Shown here piece after piece: positions 50,301-61,516 of a stretch of DNA of 64,000 nt. The stretch is from Chrysomallon squamiferum. Taxonomy: Eukaryota > Mollusca > Gastropoda > Neomphalida > Peltospiridae. Position 1 is the first letter of the stretch. The number at the start of each line of letters is the position of its first letter. Location: positions 15,649,125-15,713,124 of the forward strand of contig CM022672.1 of NCBI GenBank assembly GCA_012295275.1, given 5' to 3'. The position numbers were made by a program, and so were the translations under genes. The notes beneath the pieces were generated by a model, which did no database searches, was not told the origin of the DNA, and saw only the letters and a program-made list of their open reading frames with translations.

Positions 50301-53300
50301 AGCAATATGAAAGTGGGTAAGCAACACAGTATCTAACTCTTTGATCTATAGTGAAACCTCTCCCATTAGGACTGTCACCTAACTGGAATATCCTCACAAC
50401 CAAATAATTCCTGTAGTTCCATGATTTATCAGGTACTAAAATCTCTTACTCGGTCACAACTCTATTTGGTTGTGAAAAGTTTCCTGTGAAATCTATGAGC
50501 ATTTTGTTGAAAAATGTTCAGAAATTCTGTTACATATTCACTGGTTTGCATGTACCTAGATGAATAAATATGTCTGATAACAATAAATTGAAGTTTACCT
50601 TTGGCTGTCTTATTAACTTTAGATTTCTTTGAAGATGATGATGTTCCTCTTGAAGATAATCTGTTTGGAGACCTGCATTCTTCAGCTAATGTTTGAAAAA
50701 AAAAAAGTACCCATGTGAAATTATGTTAACGTGATATTTCTCAAAACTATTTTAAAGAGTACCTATAGCTATATGGATAAATGGTTTGATAAAATAACAT
50801 TTAAGTATCATACTTCCAAGTTATACTGCTTAGGATGACTTTTCATCACTCCTAACAAAGTATGACAGTAAAATGATACTGCTATAAAAGATGTAAATGC
50901 AGCCACATTTGAGGCAGGCTGATAGCTGTATTTTTCTGACGAACTTTACAGCAAACTTTGTACCTAATGACATCTGAAATGGAAGCACCCAGATATTTTT
51001 TATATTGTAATCTTTCGTTGTTATCTTCCTTATTAATTAGAATTAGAAAGACAAAAAAAAGACACAAAAGAACCTAACCTTAAAACATCTTGACAGTATG
51101 CAGAATAGGTTTCAGACTATTCCTTTCTAATATCATATGTAGATTTTAATGATCTGAAGAATAATTGCTTTTCTTCCCCCCTTTTTAATATACAGAACTT
51201 CTAATATTAATGAATTTAAAATTAGATGGTATTTTGTTTTTCATCAGAATTACAATCTATGAGGTTCAAAGATAAACACTGAAATGCTTAGTATTTACCA
51301 ATAAGCACAATAAAATAATATGCAAATGATAAATTTATTTCTCCATTTTGTTGTAAAACAAAGTGTTAGACCTAGTTTTTACCTTTGCTCTAATAATAAC
51401 TTGTCCACTTTAAATATTTTACAGCATTTACAATTATAAAGATAATTTATTTTCTACTTAGAAATACAAAAGGTGAATCAGGTCAACATCAAATGTAATT
51501 ACATTTATAAAGGAATAACTAAAAATGCTGGTGCAGAATTTCAGTAGGTGTAAAGATACATGATGCTAATTCATTTAACAAATTAAGGTCACCAGAACAG
51601 CTATATATACCACAGATGAAACAAAACTTCCAGAAAAATGTTTGTACTTAAATAACAAAAGCATGAAATTGATGAATAATTGATAAAATGTGGAAAGATG
51701 TCTTATTTTGGGGTTTTTTAAGGCAGCAACAATAAAACATAAATTGTACACTGAGATGTTTCAGGTAAGCTTGGTTACGGACTACTCTATTATATCAATT
51801 TATAACTTATAACAATAAGAGAATGCTTACCTTTCAAAGCCATTAATCCAGATTTCTTTGGGGTTTTGAACTGGAAAACATTACATCCTAGTACAGCATT
51901 GTCAACCAAACTTCCGACATCCAGAACTGAAACAAAAACTAAATAATGAATAAGAATTTAAACGTAGCATTACCAGGCACCAGTTTAATTAAAATGGAAA
52001 TATTTAAAAAACGGGATTTTTCCAATGACTTTTGGTTCAAATTAAATGAAAACAAAAAAATATCAGAACTAAAATGAAAAATTTATACTGAAAACATAAC
52101 AGCAATAAGAAATGAATCCATGTTAAGATGTATAACTGGCAAGTTACTTGACGGATTACTTGCCTATATTGATGGTGTCACAGGCTACATACACAAATCA
52201 ACTGTGCAAAGGCGTGTGAAAGCAGGTAGCCTTCACAACTATGCAAAAAACTTAAAAAGAAATTTTCACAAAACAGTTCAGACTCTCAAATTCAGCTTCT
52301 GATAGTGTGAAAGTAAATCGTAATGTTACATGTTTTAATTCCATTGGAAAATTTGAAAAAACCCCAGTAAAGAACAATATAAGAATCATTGCAATACAGC
52401 ATTGTGGTTGGTTATGCAGGAGAGACCTATGTCTGACTACCAGTCCCTGATTGCCTTACAGAAGAATGGGGTGCAGTTTATAAGTGGGAAGGACAATGAC
52501 CACTCATGTAGGGACTTTGTTCACAATTCTGCCCAAGCAATGAGAGATGATATCAAACAGATGATACAATGTGCCAACTTTATGTCAGTTGAACAAGATG
52601 GCAGAGAAGCTTGCAAAGTTAAGGACGAAAAAGAATGAATTTATGTGAAGATTATAGCAAGGGGCCAGCCTGTTGAACTATTATTTAAATGTCAAAAAAT
52701 GAGCAATTTCAGTGGAGTAATTGCATAGAGTGTCAAACCTGCTATAGATGATGCTTTCCATGATTATGACTTTACTGGTGAAAAGAACACATAATGTTTT
52801 ATTTGTGCTTGTGCAGATGGAGAAAATGTTAATGTTGGTAAACTGAATGGTGCTCTAACTGTAATGAAAACTGAAGGCAGGGAATGGTTGCTAATAAATC
52901 ATTGCTCTGCACACAGAATTGAACTGGCTGTCAAAGATGCATTAGTTGAAATTGGTGACTTTGTAAAAGTGGATGACATGATGCTGAATCTGTTTATGTT
53001 TTTCAAGACTAGTGACATGTGTTGGAAAATATTGCTACTTATTGCAGAACAGTTAGGGGTTCTAGTACAACATATACTGAAAGCTTCTGGTACACGATTT
53101 CAAATTCATAACTATAGAGCCATCAAATCTATGATCATAAACTTTTTGTTTCTATGTTTACTTGCAGAAAATATGATACAGGCTTCAAGCAAAGTTTGCG
53201 AAAGGCTAAACTAATGGAGTACCTCAACACATGACTGACTTACGGGTATCTGGCATATATGCATCTTTACAGACTCACTCTGAAACAAACTGCCCATTTG

Positions 53301-56300
53301 TCAGAATGCAACTCCATTAGATGAATTCAATACACTTGCTGCTGTTGATAGTGATCTGCCATTTCCAGTTCCTCTCAGCAAAGATGGTCTCGAGGCAACC
53401 AACCTTACAGCAAGTGTAAGATTCAAACAAGACAATCAGCTGAGTAACAAGCAAAAACAACAAGCTGAAAAAGTTGTTACTACAATAAAAGAAAAGTTTG
53501 TTCTCAACAATGTTCACCAGCAAAAAAAGACTGTGAAACATATAAGAACAAAACTGATCCCAGCAATTTTAACACAGCTGATTAAATGACTGGATTCTTT
53601 CAATGACCCTATCTTCAAGGCAATGAAAATAGCTGATCACATTCATTGGGATATATCTGATCTAAAATATGGCTTGGAACAAATTAAACTGTTATCTAAA
53701 CATTTTGCTAAAAGCCTAGCTTACCACAACTTTGCCCTAGATATGGCTATTGCTTGATACAATGAGAACAGTGATATGGATAAATAACAAATATTATACT
53801 GTTCACCATGCATATGAGAATTGGAGGATTCTTGTAAAAAACCCAAAGTTTTAACATTGAAATACTCCAGGTTCTTGAAAACAATAAGCTAGACAGACTT
53901 TCAGAAGCTCAACATCTATCAGTAGTGTCATCCAAGTTGTTTTACAATGGATACCATTTCACTGTGACATACCTGGAAATCAGAATGAAGACAGACTGGC
54001 AAAACTAGGTGCAGGTAATGAACAGGAAGATAACTGGGTGTCATATGAAGAATTGAAATCACATATTAAATCTCTCTATAGACTTACCAAATGAACCGAT
54101 GACTATCACCTATGAACAAGTTACCATTTTCCAATTAAGGACTGGACATAACAGGCTCAACCAGCAATATGCATTAGAGATTTTGTATGGTATCTTCTTT
54201 TATGCAGTGTAAAATTTCGTCATCCAAGGGCCCATTAACATCTTGCCTAACAGGCCTAACACCTGCATTTCAACCTGCCCTGTTACTGACACAAAAATAT
54301 TTCTTGAACAATGCACGATGCTGAGTATATATGCCACATATGTGAAACAGAACATGAAGACCATTACCCGAGGCAGGTTGTGATCATCAAGAAAAGTCTT
54401 GAACCCCTGGGGATCGCCCTTATTATCATTAAAGCGGAGTTTGTTCATCTATACAATGATGTTTGAAGCACAGCAATCATTTCCCTTTGCACCTCCTTCA
54501 TATTCCTTGAGTGCTGATCTAGCTTTTGTGGCTATGGAGTCCAAAGTGTGCAAATGACAGTTTAACTCGTTTAAAGTCTTGGCCCAGGAAACATTCACTA
54601 GCTGTATTGCAGCATGGTTTGCTGCACACCGATCAGTAAGACTGTTGGTTATGTTTGAAATTAATCCCTGGCATATGGTTTGATAGTCTTAATCAAAGAA
54701 ATGACAGTACACTATGGCAACGTTATCAACTGAATCACAGATAGTGATAGTCATTGGCTGTACCTTCAGGTAACTGATCGGCAGCAACAACATAGCAATC
54801 AGCATGGGTGGTGATGTGTATGCTGTTTAAATGAATGCCATCTTGTGTCGTGACATCGAAGTCAGTTTATGAGTCGTTGTTTAAAATAGCTTCTGCAGTT
54901 TAAAGATCACTTATTGCCCCAAGTTCTCTTATTATTGCTTCTACTGTGGTCTTGTGTGGAACAACAGTTATGGTTGTTCCAGAGCGAATGGCAAACTTTC
55001 TAATCAGAGATGGTATATTGTTCATTGGTACTTGAACAACAATAGCATTGAAAACTTTCATTCTCATTTCAGGAGAATAAGTCCTTCCATCAGATTTGGT
55101 TTGTTTAACAAAACCCTCCAGCTCTTTTACCCAGTCTTTTAGCTTTAGCTTGTCATCCTGGAGCTGGAGGATTTCCTCCTCCCTTTCTGCCAGTTTCGTT
55201 TCCAATGCTTCCACTCTTTCATCATCAGTCTGGGATGCAGTTTAATGCAGTTTTTATTTTATCGTATTTCTTAATTCACTGGTGTTTCTTTTTTAAAGTG
55301 GATATAATTTTTGTAGCTTTTCAGATCTTTGTCAAGAGCAGAAGAGTCCAACTGCAATTTTACTTTAGACAACTGCACTTCTTTTCTCTTGATTTTTTTA
55401 TTTAGTCTCTTTACTGATTCATACCTTCTCTGTTTGCGCTTGGCCATCATATTCCTTACCTTAATCCAGTTCTGACATTTTAAGAGATCCTGCTTGGATT
55501 GGGGGATATTCTTTTGCACTTCAAGCTAGGCTCCTGTCAGATTTCAATATAAATTCACATATAGCAAAATAAAATGTTGTTCTACCTTAGATTTTCCTCC
55601 GATATCGAAATTGACCAATTTTAACATGTTGAATACGAGAACATTTTTCGAACTGTCCTCTGAAACAAACCAATTGACCGAACTGAAAAATTGGAAAATG
55701 AGTGAGTATACGGGAGTTTCCCACTAATTATACCATCAGGGATAACCGAAACTCCCAGCCCCTGACCAATGAGAAGCAATTTATGCAAAGACACCACTCG
55801 CCATTGGGAGACCCAGGTCACATGGATATAGCACAAAATGGCGGACGCAGTTCAGGCAGTAATACACATACCTACAGTTTAAAAATAGCATTGTCATAAA
55901 TGTATGAACAATCCAGACATCTTCTGATGGTACAATACATCATGAGCAACACATTTACGACTAGTCTAACTATTTCTCAACTTTCCTAAATTTTGAATAA
56001 CTAAACCAGTGGATCAATGGGGGTGCAAAATATCTATCTGCAACATCTACTCAATAAAAGCATGCAACTGAAACTTCTTTTAATATTATATTATTTTTAT
56101 TATCTCTAAAATAAACTGCCTACAACAAACATTATTTTAAGTCCCACAGCGTGCCCAGTTTTAAAGAACAATCCAGATACCTTCTGATGGTCCAATCACG
56201 TGATCTTCATCACTGCTGTCATCAACCACGTCAGTTTTTTTAGACCTGATTGCCTGTGTAGAGTAAGTAATCTTTTTTTTGTGATGCCTGACTAAAACAG

Positions 56301-56945
56301 AATAAAAATTAATATATAATTAAGAAATATTTGATATAATTTAATTTAAAAATAATTAATCACTTTCTCCACAGATTCTGAAGGAAAAATACTGGCGAAT
56401 TTTATTCAGATAAAATATCGTAACTTTTTTTTCATATTAATGCCACCAAAGACATTATTATTATATTTATTAAATTATTATTTTACTTCTCTCTCTCTTT
56501 CTGACGATATATAATTTTTACAGGAAAATTATATTTTTGAAAATATTTGTCACGTACATAATTATGGTGTATTTATTTAATAAATGAAACTGATTCCAAG
56601 ACAGAAAATTTTAATAATTTAGAAAAAAAAGAAAGAAAGAAAAAGCCTAAGGTAACGTGAAATATCATTAGAAATTTATTTGACATCTATACATACAACA
56701 AGGAAAGAAAAAGAAAATCTGTGATTCTATCATGTCAAAATCATGAAAACATAAAGACGGCACATTAAATATGATATTTTGCTTATGATTTTAAAATTTT
56801 AGTAACAAATGTCACACTATTTGGATCTGACACATCACCTGAACATACCTTGACTTTTACATTCCTGATAAATAATATGTTTAACAACATCGTCGTCTCC
56901 AGCAAACGTCACTTTAACATTGGACAACTTTCTCGCAGGTGGCAT
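45120..56945 (-). CDS. ORC2: ORC2: origin recognition complex subunit 2
   Basis: Nuclear subunit of the complex that marks replication origins and loads MCM helicase. Coding exons (high to low): 56945-56849, 56291-56181, 51926-51831, 50685-50599, 49884-49777, 49498-49152, 48716-48511, 47953-47821, 47169-47089, 46722-46579, 46309-46076, 45706-45588, 45203-45120. Start [20 protein letters not shown] matches the conserved GDDDV beginning of animal ORC2, and it ends [20 protein letters not shown]. All phases agree except between 47821 (phase 0) and 47169 (needs phase 1), where a micro-exon of 3n+1 bases, about 19, is missing from my reading. The total is about 620 residues against 577 in human; the excess is a tandem repeat in exon 6. 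Intron 2 (51927-56180) is full of transposon remains. Confidence 0.93.
45366..45419 (-). pseudogene. Partial copy of ORC2 exon 8 with its donor site
   Basis: About 54 bp nearly identical to the 3' end of ORC2 exon 8 plus the first intron bases (original near 47814-47870). It includes the [10 protein letters not shown] codons and the GTAAGA donor, and lies in the last ORC2 intron in the same orientation. Three mismatches by eye. There is no good acceptor in front, so it is probably not spliced in. Confidence 0.85.
47286..47344 (-). pseudogene. Partial copy of ORC2 exon 9 acceptor region
   Basis: About 58 bp, roughly 80-85% like the acceptor and first codons of exon 9 (47158-47216), located just upstream of it. 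The copy keeps an AG and reads E-I-F-D-Y before a TAG, so its use would end the protein. Confidence 0.7.
49255..49498 (-). repeat. In-frame 27-bp minisatellite in ORC2 exon 6
   Basis: Nine consecutive copies of a 27-bp unit encode a 9-residue acidic repeat, DDD-(V/I/L)-Y-K-x-L-(S/A/T). The exon then runs into [20 protein letters not shown]. One copy has Cys in place of Tyr. The repeat starts within two bases of the acceptor. It lies in the N-terminal disordered part of ORC2, which in other animals is charged and carries phosphorylation sites. The same DNA is open in several frames of the opposite strand, an artefact of the repeat. Confidence 0.9.
52100..53830 (+). pseudogene. Decayed hAT-like (ZNF862/KIAA1586-like) transposase
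   Basis: Fragments in several frames, broken by stops, recall the hAT-derived ZNF862-type family: [20 protein letters not shown] and [17 protein letters not shown] (52.4-52.6 kb), [20 protein letters not shown] then [17 protein letters not shown] (52.8-53.0 kb), and [17 protein letters not shown] (53.1 kb). The ADG-N-G and H-C-x-x-HR-LELA-K-DA motifs are the landmarks. Further pieces continue to about 53.8 kb ([20 protein letters not shown]). It sits in ORC2 intron 2, antisense to ORC2, and is non-functional. Confidence 0.65.
53900..54170 (+). pseudogene. RNase H-like fragment of a non-LTR retrotransposon
   Basis: A conceptual piece, [20 protein letters not shown], has the W-I-P-x-H-x-x-I-x-G-N-x-x-x-D-x-L-A pattern of RNase H at the C-terminal end of LINE polyproteins. 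It is followed in another frame by [13 protein letters not shown], which usually comes just after. Frameshifted and truncated on both sides. Confidence 0.6.
54200..55890 (-). pseudogene. Decayed element encoding a coiled-coil, transposase-like protein of an unnamed repeat family
   Basis: Minus-strand pieces in order: a basic coiled-coil segment (55519-55271, [20 protein letters not shown]), then 55214-54900 (coiled coil [20 protein letters not shown], followed by [19 protein letters not shown] and [14 protein letters not shown]). Broken frames bear [10 protein letters not shown] and [16 protein letters not shown], then [20 protein letters not shown]. The last piece, 54448-54200, has [20 protein letters not shown] and DHNLPR. 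I recall similar repeated proteins in invertebrates but know no family name. Upstream, 55600-55890 is GC-richer and may be the element's 5' end. Many stops: a dead copy. Confidence 0.5.
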
Positions 56946-57649
56946 GTCGTTAGAAAATGGCGGGTTTTATGAAAAGCTCTTATTTGAAGAAGATATATAA
57001 AACCATACGGAAAACAATTACGGTTTCAGCTAAAACTCGGAATGTAATTTGAAACAATCCGTTGAAGGATAAAAAAAGCGAAATTAAATATTTGTAAATA
57101 TAGTATTTTGTCTATTCCTTCTCGGCCGAGGTTTAACTCATATTCTTTTCTTGTTTTGTTACTATTATTTTTTTTTTTTTTAAAAAAAAAAAGGATGTAA
57201 TATTCTGACATTAAAAAAAAAATTGACTTTCAAGAGAAAAATACTTTCATATATTTCTGTTGTAAAGTTTTTGTATAACGTGAGGAAAAATCTGTCAGAA
57301 GTACTGTCATTACTTATTTTATAAAGTATAAATTGGTTTTCTTAAATTTTTTTTCTTAATACACTTTCTAGCTGCTAGAGCGATTGGTAGCGTTTCTCAG
57401 CTCATCATCAAGATAACCTGCAGTATTTTTAAAAAAATTATTTGTTTTTATTGCATTTCTGTTTTTAAAACTGTTTGAGGGTTTAAGGAAAATCATTAAT
57501 TAATCTGTATTTAAGCATGAGATACCAGAATATATTTGTTATTGGCACAATCTTATCTGGACCCCAAGATACAGATATTTATTATGGTTCTTTACTTGAT
57601 TTCTTCAGTTGTATGGACTGATTTGCTGTTCATCAGGTCTGTCCCAACC

Positions 57650-57722
57650 CATCTTGCAAAGACACCATGAAATTTGAAACAAGACTGGGCAAACAGAAGA
57701 GATGGGAAGACAATATCAGATT
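57650..57722 (+). pseudogene. Possible LINE open-reading-frame scrap
   Basis: A short stretch reads TRLGKQKRWEDNIRFG, like the R-Q-K-R-W-E-D-N-I motif common near the C-terminus of RTE-type LINE proteins. Nothing on either side extends it. Weak evidence. Confidence 0.35.
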
Positions 57723-58264
57723 TGGAAAAAATGACACCCTATTTTTAATTTTTGTTTTGTATAGTTGCTTTGATAAAAAAAAAAAAAATTAAAAGTACTT
57801 TTGAAAATACGGTTTATTCATGCAATATTGTTACATAGATATATATTAACATATAGCATCACTCAATCACTTGGTTTTGCTTAACAAAGTACAGTATTAT
57901 ATCAGAGTTTAGTATTACACATATACACATACATACACACACATATACGTACATACATACATATATATGCACACACACAGAGTCAATTCAAACATAGCAC
58001 AAGATACATATGTGTGTGTGTGAGTATATATATATATATATTGCGCAAGGACTTTAAGTCTAAACAAAGTGAAAGGAACCTGAGATACATTCATGGTGTT
58101 TAAGTATCTTTACATTATGCTTGATGATTTTTTATCAGTCCATTACAATAAGGTAATCAATTAAGTGCTGCTTACGAAAACAATTCGTAATTGAACCTGT
58201 GACTTCCCACTGAGCAGTTCTGTTACAAGCAGATATATTTCTTATAAATACCAGTGAAAATATC

Positions 58265-58400
58265 ACTAACTTTCATTAGAAAATTCTCCTGTCCCTGAAC
58301 CCATCCCTGGCGATCCCAGAGATCGGATCCGAGATAGGCGTGCCTGAACCTTGAATTGGATGTGGGCACGTAAAAAGAGTTTCCATACCATACCATTAGA
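58265..58400. repeat. GC-rich block of probable repeat origin
   Basis: About 130 bp of balanced composition (contains GGCGATCCCAGAGATCGGAT) in otherwise very AT-rich DNA, ending 15-20 bp before the FLYWCH start codon. It is open on the minus strand (58435-58223) with no recognisable domain. The composition suggests a mobile-element piece; it could instead be the promoter or 5' UTR of the FLYWCH unit. Confidence 0.4.
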
Positions 58401-58412
58401 AAACTGTTCACG

Positions 58413-58691
58413 ATGGAAGTCATAACTAGCAACAAAGGTGGTCAACAGTTAATATTCAATGGTTTCATATACACGAAACAGATAACTAAGCCTCATAACA
58501 TAAGGTGGCGATGTGTACAACGCACTACTGACTGTAAGGCAACCCTAACCACAACCTTGGTTATTGATGATCAAAAGTTAATTGCAGCTCATAACCATGA
58601 TCCATCGGAAACAAAAGTGGCAGATGTCAAGTGCTGTTCTCAGATGAAGAGCAAGCCAAGAAAAGTTTCGACAAGCCAAGCCAGACAGTAA
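58413..58691 (+). CDS. FLYWCH-type zinc-finger fragment
   Basis: A 92-residue open frame starting MEVITSNKGGQQLIFNGFIY. The FLYWCH pattern is complete: F-x-G-F-x-Y near residues 15-20, W-R-C, a second Cys (DCKATL), and the closing H-N-H (AAHNHDPSE). This domain is usually about 60 residues and often stands at the N-terminus of transposon-derived or insulator-like proteins. After it comes a basic patch (QMKSKPRKVSTSQ) and a stop. No other exon is recognised nearby, so it may be a first exon, a single-domain gene or a transposon remnant. Confidence 0.6.
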   Translation: MEVITSNKGGQQLIFNGFIYTKQITKPHNIRWRCVQRTTDCKATLTTTLVIDDQKLIAAHNHDPSETKVADVKCCSQMKSKPRKVSTSQARQ

Positions 58692-58998
58692 CTGAAGCCA
58701 TGAGTCAAACTGAAGGAATTGCCAGGGGGTAAATGCCCTAGAATTTCATCTTTCACTCTGAAGTGTTTGCGCGCATTTCAAAACACAAGAGTAACCATTG
58801 GTATGTTCTGGTATTCTTCAATTTTGTCGAAGAATTGTTTATTAATAAAAATTAATGATAATCTACTGTGAATTATTATGTCGACATTTTACATTTTCTT
58901 AACTAAAATGTTAAATTATTATTATTAGTACTAATTATCGTTTTCATATTTTGCAGTTTATTTTGTATATTTTTATTGATTTGATTTGATTTTATTCC

Positions 58999-59036
<38 letters not shown>
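58999..59036. repeat. (CA)n microsatellite
   Basis: About 18 CA units downstream of the FLYWCH fragment. Confidence 0.98.
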
Positions 59037-59039
<3 letters not shown>

Positions 59040-60797
59040 GATTCATCTTCGATATACCGAAATAACAATATTATTTACTCAATATTTAGAGAATAAAATA
59101 TTTTTAGTTTCCTTTTTGTCATCCTTTTTCTCCAGTTCATATCTGGAGTTAAGAACCTTTTACTAATATTTTATTATCTCGTTAATCAGCTCTTCAGTAA
59201 TTACTCTTTGTATTTTTATGGCTATTTACATATACGTGCTTGTGAGGTTTCGTCAATGGCGAAACCTACAAATAAATATTTAAGATTTAGAAAATAAAAT
59301 ATTCTTAGTTGCTTTTTGTCCAGTTGACAAAATGTGTGTATAAGGTAATTACTTTCTTGTTGGAGATAACTCGTTTTAACGTGAGCTTTGAACTGTTTCA
59401 GCCTTTTCAAACTGGAGAATATAATTAATTTTTCTTTTTTTGCATGCTCACTGACTATGATGTTTCGCTGTAAATATATTTCTTTTTACAATAAGTCATA
59501 TATAAGAGAAAAAGGAAATTAAGTATAAAAAAAACACACCATTAACATAATGTTTTTAATGTTATTAACGTGCAAGTCTAAATTTAACTTCACTTTTTAT
59601 GATTTATTTTTTTCTTCTTATTTTTTAAATTAACAATATTAATTTACAACTGTTGTAAAAGCACAAAAAATACGTTTGGATCCACTGAAACAGAGAATGA
59701 CCCTTTACCCAGATTGAACTAGTAATAAGTTATTCAATTTCCCTAAATTTTCTAACGCATTTGGGTAATTTCATTTAAGTATTTGAACTGCCACTTTCAA
59801 ATGCACCTATCTACGTTTTCTACTTGTCTGAGACTCTTATCTTTTTAGTTTCTTCTCTGTTGAAGCAAACATCAGGGGACAAACACATCTGCCGATATTT
59901 AAAATAAAACAGTTCATAAATCGTGCTAACAAAATAAAGACAGTTATTACAGTTATTGTGTTAGTATCAGAGTGAATGTATTTATCTTTTAATTCATTGT
60001 AGATGTCAGTATTTAACTAGTACTTTTTGAAAAAACGATAAGAAATAATAATAATAATAATAAATAAATAAATAATAAAAAATAAAAAATAATAATAAAA
60101 AAATAAAAAATAAATAATTATATATTGACATAACTGTTACCTGGATTGCTAAAATTTGTTTAAAAAGACCCCCACGAATTATATAAAATTCAGATTAATT
60201 TGTTATAATGCTCTAGTGACTATAACCAGCCTTTTGAACCTGGAGGAAATCACACACATGTGAACTGTTATATAATTATCGTTACCTTGTATTCTTTACA
60301 TTGTTATTACTGTTGGTGTTGTTGTTGTTGTTATTCTTTTAGCCAATGTTATTATCGAGAAAAAAAATGTATGATTTTGTGTAGAGACTGCAGATAGTAA
60401 ATGTTTCTGTTTGATAAGTATAAGCAGGATAAACGGATAGAACACTGAATAGATCGGTAGGTGTAGATAGAATAGACGTGCAGATAAATATAATAGATAA
60501 AGAAAGAAAGATAATAGATAAAGTTTCTGAAGCTCACAACCTATTCTGTATTTCCGATGATACTGCTGGCTCCTATAAAATAAAATAAAAATTCCCCCAT
60601 TTTCTTAAACGTTCTTGGGATGTTCCACCAGAATATGGAGACATTCCACTTCGAAAATTTGATACCATTTGTTTTGTAACTTTCTTCTTTTTGTTTCTTT
60701 GTTGTTTTGTTTCATCTTGTAAATAGATTTTTATCTGTGCATTTTTGTTTGTTTGTTGTTTTTGTTTTTTTAAATTTATTTATTTATTGAATTATTA

Positions 60798-60854
<57 letters not shown>

Positions 60855-61463
60855 TTTATTTTATTTTATTTTATTTTTGTGAATTGAAATAAATATTAAT
60901 TTAATCTTGCCTCAAAGATTTATTCGGAATTACAAATTACTTCCCGGCTTTCTAAAATTTTATGATTAAAATTTATTATTATAATTATTAATGACGAAAT
61001 TATTAATATATACAGAAATCTATTTTTATCGAACTAATGTCGTAATCGAGATCTGTGCGTGTGCAGTTTGGATGCTGCAGTTGAAATAAATGGTTTCTGA
61101 AAAAAAAAAAAAAAAACAAATAAAAAACAGAACAACAAACAAAACGCTCTCGTCGCACGCTTCGCACGCGCCCGGACAGGATACACCATTACAAATTATC
61201 TTTTTTTTTTTTTTTTTTCTTCCCCCCCCCCACGCATTTAATTCAACAGATTACTTTCATCGCGAACAATAATAGAAATGCGGTCTATCTATCGATATCT
61301 GTATATAAATATTCCATCTCCTTTGATTTTCAAATTAATTCAGGATAGTTAGACTGAGATATCACTATACAAAGTACTATCATCACCCCACCCCCTTTGC
61401 AACAAGAGGGATTAAGAACTTGAAAATAAACAACAGTAAACAGTTCTTGTTTTGTAAATGCGG

Positions 61464-61516
61464 CACGTGGTTCAAACATTGACGTCAGTTAGGTTTTACG
61501 TGACGTATATTTAACA
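61464..61516 (+). promoter_or_regulatory. ACGT-core cluster: E-box, CRE, and TATA-like sequence
   Basis: Within about 50 bp there is CACGTG (61464-61469), a perfect palindromic CRE TGACGTCA (61480-61487), then TTACGTGACGTATATTTAA (about 61496-61514), with a second ACGTGACGT pair running into a TATA-like stretch. CpG dinucleotides, rare elsewhere, are frequent from 61.14 to 61.7 kb. This is what a regulated promoter would look like; no coding exon follows inside the window. Confidence 0.45.

Noticed and set aside
50250-50410. Segment with an A-run and a B-box-like TTCGAG; considered as a SINE or tRNA relic
   Set aside because: No A-box and B-box at proper spacing and no cloverleaf can be drawn; evidence insufficient.
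52864-53214. The 116-residue hAT-like frame as a host gene exon
   Set aside because: Flanking parts of the same protein are in other frames with stops; no splice sites explain this, so it is a relic.
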